Below, piece by piece: positions 32,076 to 43,634 of a stretch of 64,000 bases of DNA. Source of the stretch: Buddleja alternifolia (Eukaryota > Streptophyta > Magnoliopsida > Lamiales > Scrophulariaceae); contig CM033405.1 of NCBI GenBank assembly GCA_019426215.1, positions 30,782,199 to 30,846,198 on the forward strand. Reading direction: 5' to 3'. Every line of letters starts with the position of its first letter. The first letter of the stretch is position 1. Both the position numbers and the translations under genes were made by a program. The notes under the pieces are model-generated. The model saw only the letters and a list, made by a program, of their open reading frames with translations. It was not told the DNA's origin and searched no databases.

Positions 32076-33291
32076 TGATGGGTGTCGAATCCACACAAAA
32101 ATAATTCCTACTCCTAAATTTGTAGATAGTGGTGAGCAGGGTCGAATCCACAGGGATTGGTTCAGACTTAAGTCTCAATGAACGAATAAAATAAAAAGGG
32201 GGATTTTTAACAATCAATTAAACTAAAATTAAAATAAATAACAAAAATTATTAAAATCAAGAGATGCAAAATTAAACAAGTAGAAGAAATCAATTTATGG
32301 TGAGATTCTAGCCTAAGGAGTTATCTCCGTTTTGATTCAAATAGTTGATCCTTGATGCAAAGATACTTCAATGTTCTTGAATAAATTGGCTATAGTTATT
32401 AACAAGCTCTAACAACCTAGTTTCTCCTTAATTTATCGATAACCAAAACAAGTTCTTTGATTACTTCTCTTATTGATTAAACAACCCTAAATAAGCTCTT
32501 AGGATTTAATTTAACAATAGCATTAAGAAATAGAGAAACACCAATTCTAACCAACAAACTCGCAAGCTCGGTTCATTTAGATTAGATCACATATTTTCAT
32601 AACAACAATCGAAAACTTGTCCATAATCAACGTTATTAACTGCCACAAATATTAGAATTAACCAAACAATTACGGATTTGGGATTCTAAATGGCTATTTA
32701 CTATTCCGACAATCAAATAACGGGCCCTTATTATTTAATTAATCAAAATAATAATTTCAACGAACACAGAAAAATATGTAAATACTCAAGAACAAAGAAG
32801 GAATAAATATAAATTGGATCTCACAACTTTTGTAGAATCAAAACTTCAATAATCCTTGGCTAGAACTTGAGTTTTTAGCAATACATCTTGAAAGAAATAA
32901 AAACGCAGAAATTCTTCTTCTTCTCCATGACAATAACCGTGTAGTATCAAAAAGTGTAGAAGAGTGGAAGAGAGAATAAAATTCCAGCAAATCTAATTAT
33001 ATATACCTAGCCAAAAGACTTCTAACTAAAATAAAACTCTAATTCTAAAGGAATAAGGAAAATACTAATAAAACTCCTAAAAGAAATAGGAAAGCTTCTA
33101 AAAAAATAGGAAGATTCCTACAATTTGATGTGTCTTCTTCTTTTTCTCCATCTTTTTCTTCCTTTTCTTCTTTTATGAACTTTCACCTATCAAAATTAGA
33201 AAATCATAATAAATATCTATAATTTAAACTCAAATACTAATAAAAAAATAAAGGACATATATGTAAAATATGCATAAAATGCACACTAACA
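32076..33291 (-). repeat. 5' LTR of the nested element
   Basis: 1216 bp and the upstream LTR in element orientation. A TATATATACC-type site (revcomp of GGTATATATA-like sequence near 32997-33007) could drive transcription of gag-protease, but the start site is not defined by sequence alone. Confidence 0.9.
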
Positions 33292-33296
33292 AAGTC

Positions 33297-34349
33297 CAAG
33301 AGCTTCAGATAATAATTCATGAAGTTCACGCTGAAGGGATGGCTCTAAGTGAATCCTTCCAAGTAGCTTCAGTTATAGAGAAGTTGCCGCCGTCGTGGAG
33401 GGATTTTAAGAATTACTTGAAACACAAGAGGAAGGAAATGAGTCTAGAAGACTTGGTTGTCCGACTCAGAATAGAGGAAGGCAATCGGGGCTCTAACAAG
33501 AAGCCTCAAGTGCAGGCGATGGCAAACATTGCCGAAGTTCCGGAAGGCTCCAACAGGAAGAGAAAGTTCCAGGGGAAACCCAAAGGAAATGCCCAGAAAA
33601 AGCAAACTGGGAAAGGAAAGGCGAAACAAGGAAATGGCTGTTTCAACTGTGGTCGTCCGGATCATTGGGCTAGAGACTGCAAAGAGCCCAAGAAAAATAA
33701 GTCTCAAGGGCAAGGTTCTGGTCAGAACCAGAACAAAGGCAAGCAGGTTTAGAACCAGGCTCCGAACCAGGTTCACTTGGCTGTTGATGACGTCAAGAGC
33801 ATCAACGAAATGATCGATGACCTATCTGAAAATAGGGTCCCACTAGACTTGTCTGAACTCGATCTCACCGCTGTTGTGTTCGAGACAGATCTGGTGGACA
33901 ACCCAAGGGAGTGGTTCATCGACACTGGGGCAACCAACCACATCTGTTCTGATAAGGAGGCGTTCTCATCTTACTCTCCTTCTGATGGGCAAAAACTGTA
34001 TATGGGAAACTCTGCCACTTCTCCGGTTCCAAGAATTGGCAAAGTGGTGCTGAAGATGACCTCCGGGAAAGAGCTGACTCTGATCGAGGTGCTACATGTT
34101 CCTGATATTCGCAAGAATCTGGTATCATGATCTGCCCTAGTGAAGAACGGGTTCAAGCTAGTGTTTGAGGCAGATAGGTTTTCATTTACAAAGCGTGGAA
34201 TTTACGTAGGAAAAGGTTACCTAGAACAGGGCCTTTTTAAAATGAATGTAATGAACGTTATTCGCGCGGTTGTAACCGAATTGATGATAGTAAAATTACA
34301 TCTTCTGCTTACTTGCTTGAGTATTCAAATTTATGGCATGTTAGACTAG
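33297..34349 (+). pseudogene. Copia gag C-terminus and protease, with stops
   Basis: After the second AAGTC copy the gag frame resumes with the family segment SVIEKLPPSWRDFKNYLKHK. A CCHC knuckle CFNCGRPDHWARDC follows, coded about 33640-33681. An in-frame TAG (33750-33752, probably from CAG) then interrupts. The same frame continues into the protease, [15 protein letters not shown] (active-site DTGA, about 33911-33955), and meets a TGA at 34128-34130 (probably from GGA). A frameshift near 34280 precedes the integrase zinc region, which is seen in another frame as LWHVRLGHVNFN and [10 protein letters not shown]. This part of the polyprotein is dead. Confidence 0.88.
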
Positions 34350-34477
34350 GACATGTGAATTTTAATACTATGTGAAGACTAATAAATTTAAATTTATTAC
34401 CTACCTTCAAAGTTGAAACGCAACACAAATGTGAAATTTGTGTTGAAGCGAAACTAGTCAAACTACCGTTTCCCTCA

Positions 34478-36898
34478 GTGAAAAGGAACTCCGCACCTCT
34501 AGAACTTATTCACAGTGATATCTGTGATTTAAAGTTTGTGCAAACTAGAGGTGGGAAAAATTATTTCATTACATTCATAGATGATTGCACAAAGTATTGT
34601 TATGTGTATTTACTTAAAAGTAAAGATGAAGCGCTTGGAACGTTTACACATTACAAAACTGAAGTTGAGAATCAACTTAGGAAAAGAATAAAAGCTATCC
34701 GAAGTGATAAAGGTAGAGAATACGGAGCGCCTTTTGATGAATTCTGTACCAACTCTGGAATTATTCATCAAACGACGGCACCATATTCACCTCAATCAAA
34801 TGGTGTTGCTGAACGAAAAAATCGTACTCTTAAAGAAATGATGAATGCGATGTTGATAAATTCTGGATTACCTCAGAATTTGTGGGGGGAGGCGATCCTC
34901 TCTGCCAATTATATACTTAATAAAATTCCCCACAAAAGTAGGAGTGAGACTCCGTACGAACTCTGGAAAGGTGACAAACCTTCATATAAGTACCTCAAAG
35001 TGTGGGGGTGTTTGGCTAAGGTAGAAGTACCCAAACCCAAACAAGTTAAGATAGGGCCTAAAACTATTGACTGCATATTCATTGGTTATGCACTTAATAG
35101 TAGCGCCTATCGATTTCTGGTACATAAATCTGAGATTTCTGAAATTCATGAGGGTACTATCATGGAATCTAGAAATGCTTCTTTTTTTGAGGACATCTTT
35201 CCAAATAAGGAAAGAACTGAAGAAAATCCTGTTAAAAGAACACATGAAGCGTCTACGAGTGGTTCTAATCCCGGGGACGAAGAACCTCGACGTAGCAAAA
35301 GGGCAAAAGTTCCTAAAACGTTTGGTCCCGACTTTGTATCTTATACATTAGAAGGTGAACCAAGGACGATTAAGGAGGCAATGTCCAGTCCAGATGCTCA
35401 ACTCTGGAAAGAGGCTATCAAAAGTGAAATCGAGTCTATTATGCACAACCATACCTGGGAGTTGGTTGATCTTCCAAAGGGAAGTAAGCCTTTAGGCTGT
35501 AAATGGATTCTCAGACGAAAATATAAGACCGATGGATCTGTTGATAAGTATAAGGCTCGTCTGGTAGTCAAAGGATACCGACAAACAGAGGGTCTAGATT
35601 TCTTTGATACTTATTCTCCAGTAACGAGAATAACACCTATTAGATTATTCATCGCTATTGCCGCGCTGCATAACCTTGAGATACATCAAATGGATGTTAA
35701 GACTGCGTTTCTGAACGGAGAATTAGAAAAAGAAATATATATGGAACAACCCGAGGGGTATGTTGCTCCTGGACAGGAGAAAAAGGTGTGTAAACTTGTA
35801 AAGTCCTTGTATGGACTTAAACAAGCGCCAAAGCAATGGCATGAAAAATTTGATAACACTATGTTATTCAATGGTTTCAAGATAAACGAGTGCGACAAAT
35901 GTGTGTATGTTAGACAAACACATAACGCATATGTTGTAGTGTGTCTCTATGTCGATGACATGCTAATTATGGGTAGTAATCATGAAATCATCATGAATAC
36001 TAAAGGAATGTTAAAGAAGAACTTTGACATGAAAGATATGGCGTTGGCAGATGTCATACTTGGGATTAAAATCTTAAGAACATCTGAACGAATCATACTG
36101 TCACAGTCTCATTATGTTGAGACAGTTCTGGAAAAATTCCTTCCCAACGACAATGCGATTGTTAAGACGCCAGTAGACATGAGCGTTCACCTAAGTAAAA
36201 ACTATGGCGAACCCGTGTCACAGTTAGAGTATGCTAGGGTCATTGGGAGTTTAATGTATATCATGAACTGTACCCGCCCTGATCTAGCTTACTCTATGAG
36301 CAAGTTGAGTAGGTTCACAAGTAATCCTAGTTTAGACCACTGGAAGGCCTTAACTAGAGTACTTAAGTACTTAAAGTACACAAAGAGCTTTGGATTACAC
36401 TACTCAAGATATCCAGCTGTAATAGAAGGATACAGCGATGCTAATTGGATATCAGACACAAATGACTCTAAGTCCACGAGTGGGTATATTTTTACCATCG
36501 GTGGTGGAGCGGTGTCATGGAAATCATCTAAGCAAACTTGCATAGCCCGATCCACAATGGAATCAGAATTCATAGCTTTAGACAAAGCTGGTGAAGAAGC
36601 TGAGTGGCTACGAAATTTCTTAGAAGATGTTCCTTGTTGGGAAAAACCAGTGCCCCCTATCTTAATTCATTGTGACTGTCAGTCGGCAATTGGTAGGGCG
36701 CAAAATAGTATGTATAATGGTAAGTCCAGACATATTCGTCGTAGACACAATACCATTAAACAATTGATCTCTAACGGAATTATTTCCATTGATTATGTGA
36801 AATCAAAAGAGAATATTGCAGATCCTTTGACGAAAGGATTGCCTAGAGATCAAGGAGAATACCTATCAAGAGGAATGGGTTTAAAGACTACAAATTAA
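34478..36898 (+). CDS. Copia integrase-reverse transcriptase-RNase H frame
   Basis: 806 codons are open in one frame, but the ATG at 34478 is only the first after an upstream frameshift, not a real start. The integrase core has HSDICDL and FIDDCTKY, then [15 protein letters not shown] and [15 protein letters not shown], covering the D, D and E positions. A short linker ([14 protein letters not shown]) leads to reverse transcriptase: [39 protein letters not shown], and the catalytic [12 protein letters not shown]. RNase H has [40 protein letters not shown] and [10 protein letters not shown]. The stop at 36896-36898 is the natural end of pol. Its integrity next to a broken gag suggests it decayed recently. 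Confidence 0.9.
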   Translation: MKRNSAPLELIHSDICDLKFVQTRGGKNYFITFIDDCTKYCYVYLLKSKDEALGTFTHYKTEVENQLRKRIKAIRSDKGREYGAPFDEFCTNSGIIHQTTAPYSPQSNGVAERKNRTLKEMMNAMLINSGLPQNLWGEAILSANYILNKIPHKSRSETPYELWKGDKPSYKYLKVWGCLAKVEVPKPKQVKIGPKTIDCIFIGYALNSSAYRFLVHKSEISEIHEGTIMESRNASFFEDIFPNKERTEENPVKRTHEASTSGSNPGDEEPRRSKRAKVPKTFGPDFVSYTLEGEPRTIKEAMSSPDAQLWKEAIKSEIESIMHNHTWELVDLPKGSKPLGCKWILRRKYKTDGSVDKYKARLVVKGYRQTEGLDFFDTYSPVTRITPIRLFIAIAALHNLEIHQMDVKTAFLNGELEKEIYMEQPEGYVAPGQEKKVCKLVKSLYGLKQAPKQWHEKFDNTMLFNGFKINECDKCVYVRQTHNAYVVVCLYVDDMLIMGSNHEIIMNTKGMLKKNFDMKDMALADVILGIKILRTSERIILSQSHYVETVLEKFLPNDNAIVKTPVDMSVHLSKNYGEPVSQLEYARVIGSLMYIMNCTRPDLAYSMSKLSRFTSNPSLDHWKALTRVLKYLKYTKSFGLHYSRYPAVIEGYSDANWISDTNDSKSTSGYIFTIGGGAVSWKSSKQTCIARSTMESEFIALDKAGEEAEWLRNFLEDVPCWEKPVPPILIHCDCQSAIGRAQNSMYNGKSRHIRRRHNTIKQLISNGIISIDYVKSKENIADPLTKGLPRDQGEYLSRGMGLKTTN

Positions 36899-37466
36899 AG
36901 AATGGACACAGTGGTAACCCAACCATGTTGACTGGAGATCCCAAGATCTTGGTTCAATGGGACAACTAAGCTGTGAATATTCGGTGAGGCACTTAAGAGT
37001 TTAATTCACATAAACTCTAAACCCATTTCTATGATAAAGAAGTGCAACCTGCAAGTTGTAGCAAAGGTTAAACTGGGCTTTTAATGATTCCTACACTGTC
37101 TAAATGAAGTGGAGTATGGCAGGATACTCTTAATTAGGAAGTCACCTATGTAAGTGTGAGGTGTAGGCCGCCTCAACATTGAGTAAAATGTAAACACTAC
37201 TGAAACCAAGAGGGGGTGCCACGGCCAAAATGGACCCAACCATGAGAACTGAAAAACTGCTAAAAGTTTATTATGTGAATATCGTTGTCTGGGTTTACAC
37301 GAACGGCTGACCAATTCAAGACATCACGTTCATTGGGTAGCCTAGTAAATCCGATGATATTTCACTAAGAAAGGTTCAAAGCCAAAAGCTACCTCTTCTG
37401 ATGTGATAAACTTTCAATCGAAATCTCAAGAGCATGCATTGCATTAATTTCATTCGTGTGGGGGAT
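36899..37466 (+). other. Copia 3' non-coding interior and polypurine tract
   Basis: It contains GACTGGAGATCCCAAGATCT and TGGTTCAATGGGA, blocks repeated at 43060-43115 in the neighbouring LTR element. GTGTGGGGGA at 37456-37465 is the polypurine tract against the 3' LTR. No coding sequence. Confidence 0.8.
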
Positions 37467-38546
37467 TGTTGGAAAAAAATTGGATTTTAAGAGTTTTACA
37501 AAGTGTGTGTTCCAACACTTTTGTGTACGAAATTCGAACACCGTACGTATCTGGGATACAAAAGATTATTGGATAATCTTAATCTACTTTCCGAGTAGAT
37601 GAGATTAGCATTTCGAATTTCTCAATTCGGACTTGTAACGAATGAGAAAGTAAGTGCTAAAGTGAGGTGTTTGAACTTATGTATCCCACATAGGATATAA
37701 ATTACTATTCAAGTGGGTTTATAATTCCTTACCTCAAGACAAGGGTTTGGTCATTGGGTCATCCACTTTGGGCCTTTGTGTGAAAGGGAGAGGAGCTATG
37801 CAATTGTGTCTAGGCCCAATTTCTTAGCTCCTCACTCGGGCGGTCCGATGGACCGGACCGGACCTCGGACCACGGACCACAGGCTCGGGCTCGGGCTCGG
37901 GCTCGGGCCGGGCCGTGGGCCGTGGGCCTAGGCCTTGGTCTTGGTCTTGGTCTTGTGGCTTGAGGTGTTTGGTGTGGGACTTGGGCCTCTCTATTATTCT
38001 TAAAGTTTAATTGGGCTTTCCAGAAAATTCAATAAAGCTAAATTTGATTTTATTAAATCAATTTGAATTAATAAACTGATGGCCACATTTTTTTTAATTC
38101 GAATTAAATTTAAATTCAGTCTTCTAGAAGACTATTTCATAACAGCCATAACATCTGATTTATTTGGGCTGTTACAAAATGGTTAATAGCAGAATTAAAT
38201 TTCTGATTTAATTCTATCAGATTTTTCACCTATATAAAGAGGTCCTCCAGCATTCTGGAATTCTGTACCAACTCAAACACATTCTCTCTAGTGTTCTTGA
38301 GTTCATCATATCATCATCAAACATTTCTTGAGTTTTTTCAGCAGTTTAGTAAAGTTCGATTTTTTCTGAAATTGAAGTGGTTCAATCTTCAGAAAAGGTT
38401 TCGTTGTATCTTGGGACACATTTTGTCAAAGCCGGTACCACTTATAGTCGGGGCAATTTCGTGTTAAGGATATAGTTAATTCTCGTCTCGAAACACTCTC
38501 ATCCTTTTCTTGCATTTTTCAAATTGTTCGTTAAATTTGTTCAACA
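37467..38546 (+). repeat. Copia 3' LTR
   Basis: 1080 bp, TG...CA, with TATATAAAG at 38231-38239. The GC tract (repeated GGCTCGG and GGTCTT units, about 37850-37960) is longer than in the 5' LTR, which explains most of the length difference. Confidence 0.92.
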
Positions 38547-39015
38547 AAAATATATATCGTGTCAAATTGTAGTAATTAGGTGTGGCCGTCAACTTTCATA
38601 AATTTTTGTTGCGCGCGTGGTAATATTTGTAAACTTTAAGCTATAACTACTAATTTTTTAATTTATAAAAGAAAAAATCAAGCGTCATATCATGTTAGTA
38701 GTCTTTATAGACTGGTTAAATATCTTTCAACTTGTTTTCAATACATTACTTTTTGCACTAATAAAGTATCAAAAAGCTTAATTGAATGAGAGCATAAATT
38801 CGTGAATTTGTGTAATGACAATAATTTACTTCGGAAGTAAAAATAAATAAAAATAATTTGAATTATATATAATTATTGTCCCCATGCATATAAATTGTGA
38901 AGACTGGTTACCATTATAAGACGAAATTGCATCATCCATGGCGGTGTTTCCTCTCATGTACATGGCCACAAATAAACTGGTGACTAGTCTTTAGTGATGT
39001 TGTGAAAAACATTAA
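38547..39015. other. Spacer between LTR elements, nothing recognised
   Basis: About 470 bp of AT-rich DNA with no repeat or gene that I can name. Confidence 0.55.
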
Positions 39016-39504
39016 AGGGGTGTTTGCAAACACTAAAAATAAGTGATTCTCCACTTATAGCTGAAAATAAGTTATTTGAGAGTATACTTAACTTCTATGC
39101 CTGAAGTCTCAATAGCTATTTGTCCTCATCCAGATGACATTCGAAATTGTGACTATAATTATTTTGAAAATGGATGATTAGTAATAAAATATATAAAAAT
39201 GTAAATATAGAGTTTTATGTAACCGTGCCCCGGGAATTAGAAACTAATTCTCAGTGAAACATGTTAAAAATCTTGATTGAGTAAATTTATTTCATTTTTT
39301 CCCTAGTGTTTAATTTTAGCAATATTGTACTTTTAAAAAATAAGTTAATTGATAATCACTTTTAATTGCAAACACTCCATAACAACTTTTTTTCACTTTC
39401 TGCTTATGATTGCAAACACCACCCACTTCTGCTTCTTAGCTGATTCTGCTTATTTTTCACTTATAATCACTTCTCCATAAACAGTTGTGTTTGCAAACAC
39501 CCCT
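39016..39504. mobile_element. PIF/Harbinger-like (Tourist-type) MITE
   Basis: The termini AGGGGTGTTTGCAAACAC and GTGTTTGCAAACACCCCT are exact reverse complements, flanked by TAA on both sides (39013-39015 and 39505-39507), the expected 3-bp target. Secondary pairing involves AATAAGTGATT and AATCACTT. At 489 bp it is non-coding. It contains a 20-base match to the LTR start of the element at 39561-44886. Confidence 0.8.
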
Positions 39505-39560
39505 TAAGTCTTGTGGAAGAATATAAAATGCCTGTCTCAATAGTGAATTCCAATTCTACA

Positions 39561-40804
39561 TGTTGAGAGAGTAAATTGTGTTTAGCGCGATTTTATTAGA
39601 GATTTAAGTGAATTCCACATGTTGAGAGTGAAGTGTCTTTGGCTTAAATTAATCTACGTTTTGAGTAGATAAATTTAGAGTATTTAATTACTCAAATCCG
39701 ATTTCGGGTGAATGAGAAATTAATTAGCAAAGTGTATCACTTAAAATGTTTTTCGTAATTGGAATCAATAATTGATGTGAACAAAGGCGAATAGATGATC
39801 TCAATTATACGATCGACGGCCGCGGTTGTATAAGAAATAGTCATTTAGTTCGTGGTCTAAAATGTTCAAATCGGAAAATTGGGGGACCAATTTGAAAGGA
39901 CTTAATAAATCAAGATTCAAAGTTTTGGGGTCAAAATTAAAGTCTGTGGAAAGATGGGGGCTGAAATTGCAAGCCGGATGGTGCAACCGCCCACACCTAA
40001 TCATTTCCCGGAAAAGATGGCTTGTTATAGGTTGAAAGGCGGGTGTACGGTGAACCCGACACACCGGATCATAACCATGTCAGGCGCTTTTTGTCTTTTA
40101 GCTCAGGGGTTGTTTTGAACAATTGCAACTCTTGGGGCAAATCTGAAAAGTCCGAAAAGGTGTAATCAGGGGGCATTTTGTCCAAACGACACAACCTTTG
40201 GGCCTTTCTGCAGAAATCCGAAAGGTCACACTTTTTGACCCAAAACCTTTCATTCTCTATAAATAGCCCCCCATAGTTTGGATTTATTTACACCAATATC
40301 ACATTTCTCATCTTTCTTTTATTCATAGTACTAATTTGAGTACTTTGAATATTCTTTTATTTCTTAAATATTAATTTTAATATTTTAAGAATAGTGTTGA
40401 ATATTATAAATGCTAAATTGAGCATTTAAAATATTTTTGAAGTTCTTAAATATTATTTTAAGAATTATTTAGTACTAATTTGAGTACTTTAAATATTCTT
40501 AAATATTATTTTAATATTGTAAGAATAAGTTTGCATATTAAATGTTTAGATGTGCATTTAATTCATCCATGTCCATCGAGAGAGTTTGGAACAAGTATTT
40601 TGTTCGCTAGGCTCGAAAATTTGTAGTGGTACTATTTTCGAGACGTTTGTCGTTGTACCTTGGAAGACAATTGCCGTATTCCGTGACCACCAAGTGCGGG
40701 GCAATATTGTCTTAAGGAAATAGGGTAACCCTTGCCTCGACATATCATTATCATTTTGCATCTTTATAAACACCGTCCGTTACGCGCTAGAATTTTTCCC
40801 AACA
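39561..40804 (+). repeat. Left LTR of the non-coding element
   Basis: 1244 bp. CTATAAATAG at 40258-40267 is a TATA box. Short AT-rich repeats (TACTAATTTGAGTACTTTRA, ATTCTTAAATATTATTTTAA) follow between 40320 and 40530. Confidence 0.85.
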
Positions 40805-42384
40805 ACTTAAGACAATATCTGAGTGTTTCTTGAAGATAACGTTATTCGATGGAAAGAAAGAGGGAAGCTTTATTTAGTTTATTGTATACTTGAATACAAT
40901 AATTATATTATTCAATTTTGTGACTTACTAATAATGATTTGTAATTGTGCATAACCAACAAAGCAAAAATTGATGATCACAATGCCATTTGGTGAATTGG
41001 CTAATCAATTGCAGAGTCGGCGTCATATTTAGCCGATGCAATTAAAGGATACGACTTTTGAGATAAGTTTATTTGCTTTATTTGAGATTAAAGCGTTAAT
41101 TATTCTATTATGAGAATTGAAGGCAGAATGCATTATGTCATCTTATATATTATATATTTAATTCTCAATGTTGAGTTATGAGTTGCCTGCATAACATTTC
41201 GAAAAGTTGCATGGCATTTCGTTGACACTTTCAGATAAGTGTATTATTATTCAATAGGTCAAACTATGTTAAGAAGAGTGAATAGTTATTCGTAGAATTA
41301 ATATTTCTGAAATGATTGTTGTAGGATGAGATTAGTCTACTGGATTGGAATTGAAAGGTTAAGTAACTTCTCAATTTCAAGGGATCGACTTCGACATGTT
41401 ATGAATAAGGAAATACATGAAAGCAATTGAAGGCGAAATATTGGTTACTAAACCAATAATGAGATAAGTTCATTAATTATATGAATTATCAATTTTATAA
41501 TTGCTTCATTTGATTACATATTGTGTTAATATCTAGTTATGCAACAATGATGTAATCATGTTAGATAAATTTGAGCATGCGGTATTATGTGATTAAATAT
41601 TTAATTATATTTTATCTTTGTGATTTATTCTTGATAAAGAATAAATAATTGTGCATGCATAAAATTACTTTATTTTTCTACGCATATATGAAGTAATTGT
41701 TTAGTAATTTTCTTTCGGCTTATGAATAAATGCAATAAGTGTGATTCTTCACTATGTTTAACAATCTTTAGTATAAAGCCTGATCACAATGAATGAAAAA
41801 AAAATGCATTAATTAAATAGTTGATTTAAATTGATTGCATGTTCTTTTCATGTGATAGTGACGTTTATTTAAAGAAGTCAATTTTGTGTTAAGAATAATT
41901 ATTGCATTATTTAGACTTGTAGCCTACAATTTTCACTGTAAAAGTGAAATAGTTGTAGAGGCTAAACTAGTCATGGTTTTATTTAAGCGAAAGAAATCAA
42001 GTCTATTTTTAAGAAATTAAAATAGACATTGTGGAATGTCGGCACTATGAACCTGTAAGGTTTCTAAGTGAGAATTTTTCCAAATGTTTCATATTATGAA
42101 ACATACTCTCCGAAGAGAGAAATGTGGACGACATATTATACAAAGTACACAACTTGGTCAAGAATAAAGGATGTTAATTGTCGGAGTAAGATAGTGAAAT
42201 TCGATCAAACGTCTGAAATTAAATCCGAGAAAATGACTTTAAGGATATAGACAATTTGGTAAAACCAAATTATAGTTGGTGTATTGACAATAGTCGAAAT
42301 AAGGATAAGGAAAAATAGTTCCGAGTGGACAACCACAAACGTGGTAAATCGAACCACGCCGACAATGGTTAATCATAGATAAAC

Positions 42385-42612
42385 CGAACCATGTAAATGG
42401 TGGGTGACCGTTGAGGACAAGTTGAACCATATAATTGGTGGGTGTTCGTTAAGACAATCCGAACCACACAAATGGTGGGTGATCATCAAGACGAACCAAG
42501 CCAGGCAAATGATGGGTGATTAGATCACTAAAACCAAGTTAGGCAAATAGTGGGTGGTCGGACCTTACGCTCTCGACTGTAGTGAAAAATAACTAAGCGA
42601 ATGGTGGGTCGA
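42385..42612. repeat. Degenerate ~38-bp minisatellite inside the LTR element
   Basis: About six copies of a unit like CGAACCANNNAAATGGTGGG plus TGATCGTCAAGA, with GGTGGGT cores at about 42398, 42437, 42473, 42511, 42549 and 42603. It is non-coding, and spacing varies from roughly 36 to 54 bp. Confidence 0.7.
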
Positions 42613-43634
42613 CACCGGTGCTACACATACATCCAAGCTGAAAAGGTAGATGTATTGAGTATCACGAGTAATCGACATAATGACCTTTTGAAGGCATTGA
42701 CTAGAGTTCTTAGATATCTGAAATATGATTACTTTATATGATATATCCAAGTGTACCGATACAATATACTGAGAAAAAATGGATATTCCTCATTGGCTAG
42801 ATTTTGTGCTACCTATTCCGATACATTGTAAAAAATAGTCGATAGTCGGAAGGGCACAAAGTAGCATGTAAAATGGTAGTCTCGACACATACGCCGAAGA
42901 TATAAAACCATTAACAGTGATCTTCAGTGGCATTGTCTCTATTGATTAATTAAAGTCAAATGAGAATGTATGGATTCAAATGTATGCCTAAAAGATCAAA
43001 TAAACTGCATATCGATGGGAATGGGTCTAAAGCCTACATAATTAAGAATCGACATAGTGGAAACCCAACCTTGTTGACTGGAGATCCCAAGATCTTGGTT
43101 CAATGGGAGAACGAAATTATGAAGATTCAGTGATGCACTTGAGGAGTTTAAAACTCCTACCCATTCCTAGGATAAACAAATGCAACCTGCAGAGCGTAGC
43201 TGAGGTTAAGCAAGTAGGTTTTAATGATTCCTATACTGTCTAAATGTGTGACGTAACAAAGTGGGGTATGGCAAGGTACTCTTTATAGGAGATCACCAAT
43301 GTAAGTGCGAAGTGAGGGCCGCTTCAATATAGTAAACACTTATGAATCCAAGATGGTGTTCCATGGCCAAACGGACCCAATTGAGAACAAAATCTGTTAG
43401 AGAAGTTATTGTGTGAGTATCATTGTCTTGTTTTACACAAACGGCTGACCAATTCAAGACATCACGTTCATTGGGGAGCCAAGTAAATCCGATGGTATTT
43501 CACTAAGGAAGGTTCAAAGCCACAAGCTACCTCTCCTGATGCAATAGCTTTTCGCCCGAACTCTCTCATTGTCTGCATAGTCTGCATTGCGTCTGCATAG
43601 TCTGCATTTGCATTAATTTCATTCATGGTGGGTA

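Larger units (their letters stand above)
26375..33291 (-). mobile_element. Gag-protease-only Ty3/Gypsy-type LTR element nested in Copia gag
   Basis: Two 1216-bp LTRs (26375-27590 and 32076-33291) are nearly identical and flanked by a perfect 5-bp duplication AAGTC (26370-26374 and 33292-33296). Orientation is minus. In this direction the LTR runs TGTTAGTGTGCATTTTATRC to GGATTCGACAYCCATCA, the primer site is at 32054-32070, one gag-protease frame lies at 29741-31993, and a purine tract adjoins the 3' LTR. There is no reverse transcriptase, RNase H or integrase, so mobility would depend on a partner. It resembles the class described as TR-GAG elements. The few LTR differences suggest a recent insertion. 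Confidence 0.93.
24571..38546 (+). mobile_element. Ty1/Copia LTR retrotransposon, gag interrupted by a nested element
   Basis: Two LTRs (24571-25580 and 37467-38546) start TGTTGGAAAAAAATTGG and end TTTGTTCAACA. The interior has the Copia gene order gag, protease, integrase, reverse transcriptase, RNase H. Minus the 6917-bp insert the element would be about 7.1 kb. The flanks GACAT and AAAAT do not form a target duplication. Stops in the gag-protease part and a frameshift before integrase show that it is no longer autonomous, though the integrase-to-RNase H frame is open. I do not assign a lineage. Confidence 0.95.

Noticed and set aside
32076..32098. Upstream start for gag-protease at 32098.
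   Set aside because: It would translate LTR and primer-site sequence; the ATG at 31993 begins the family-like N-terminus.
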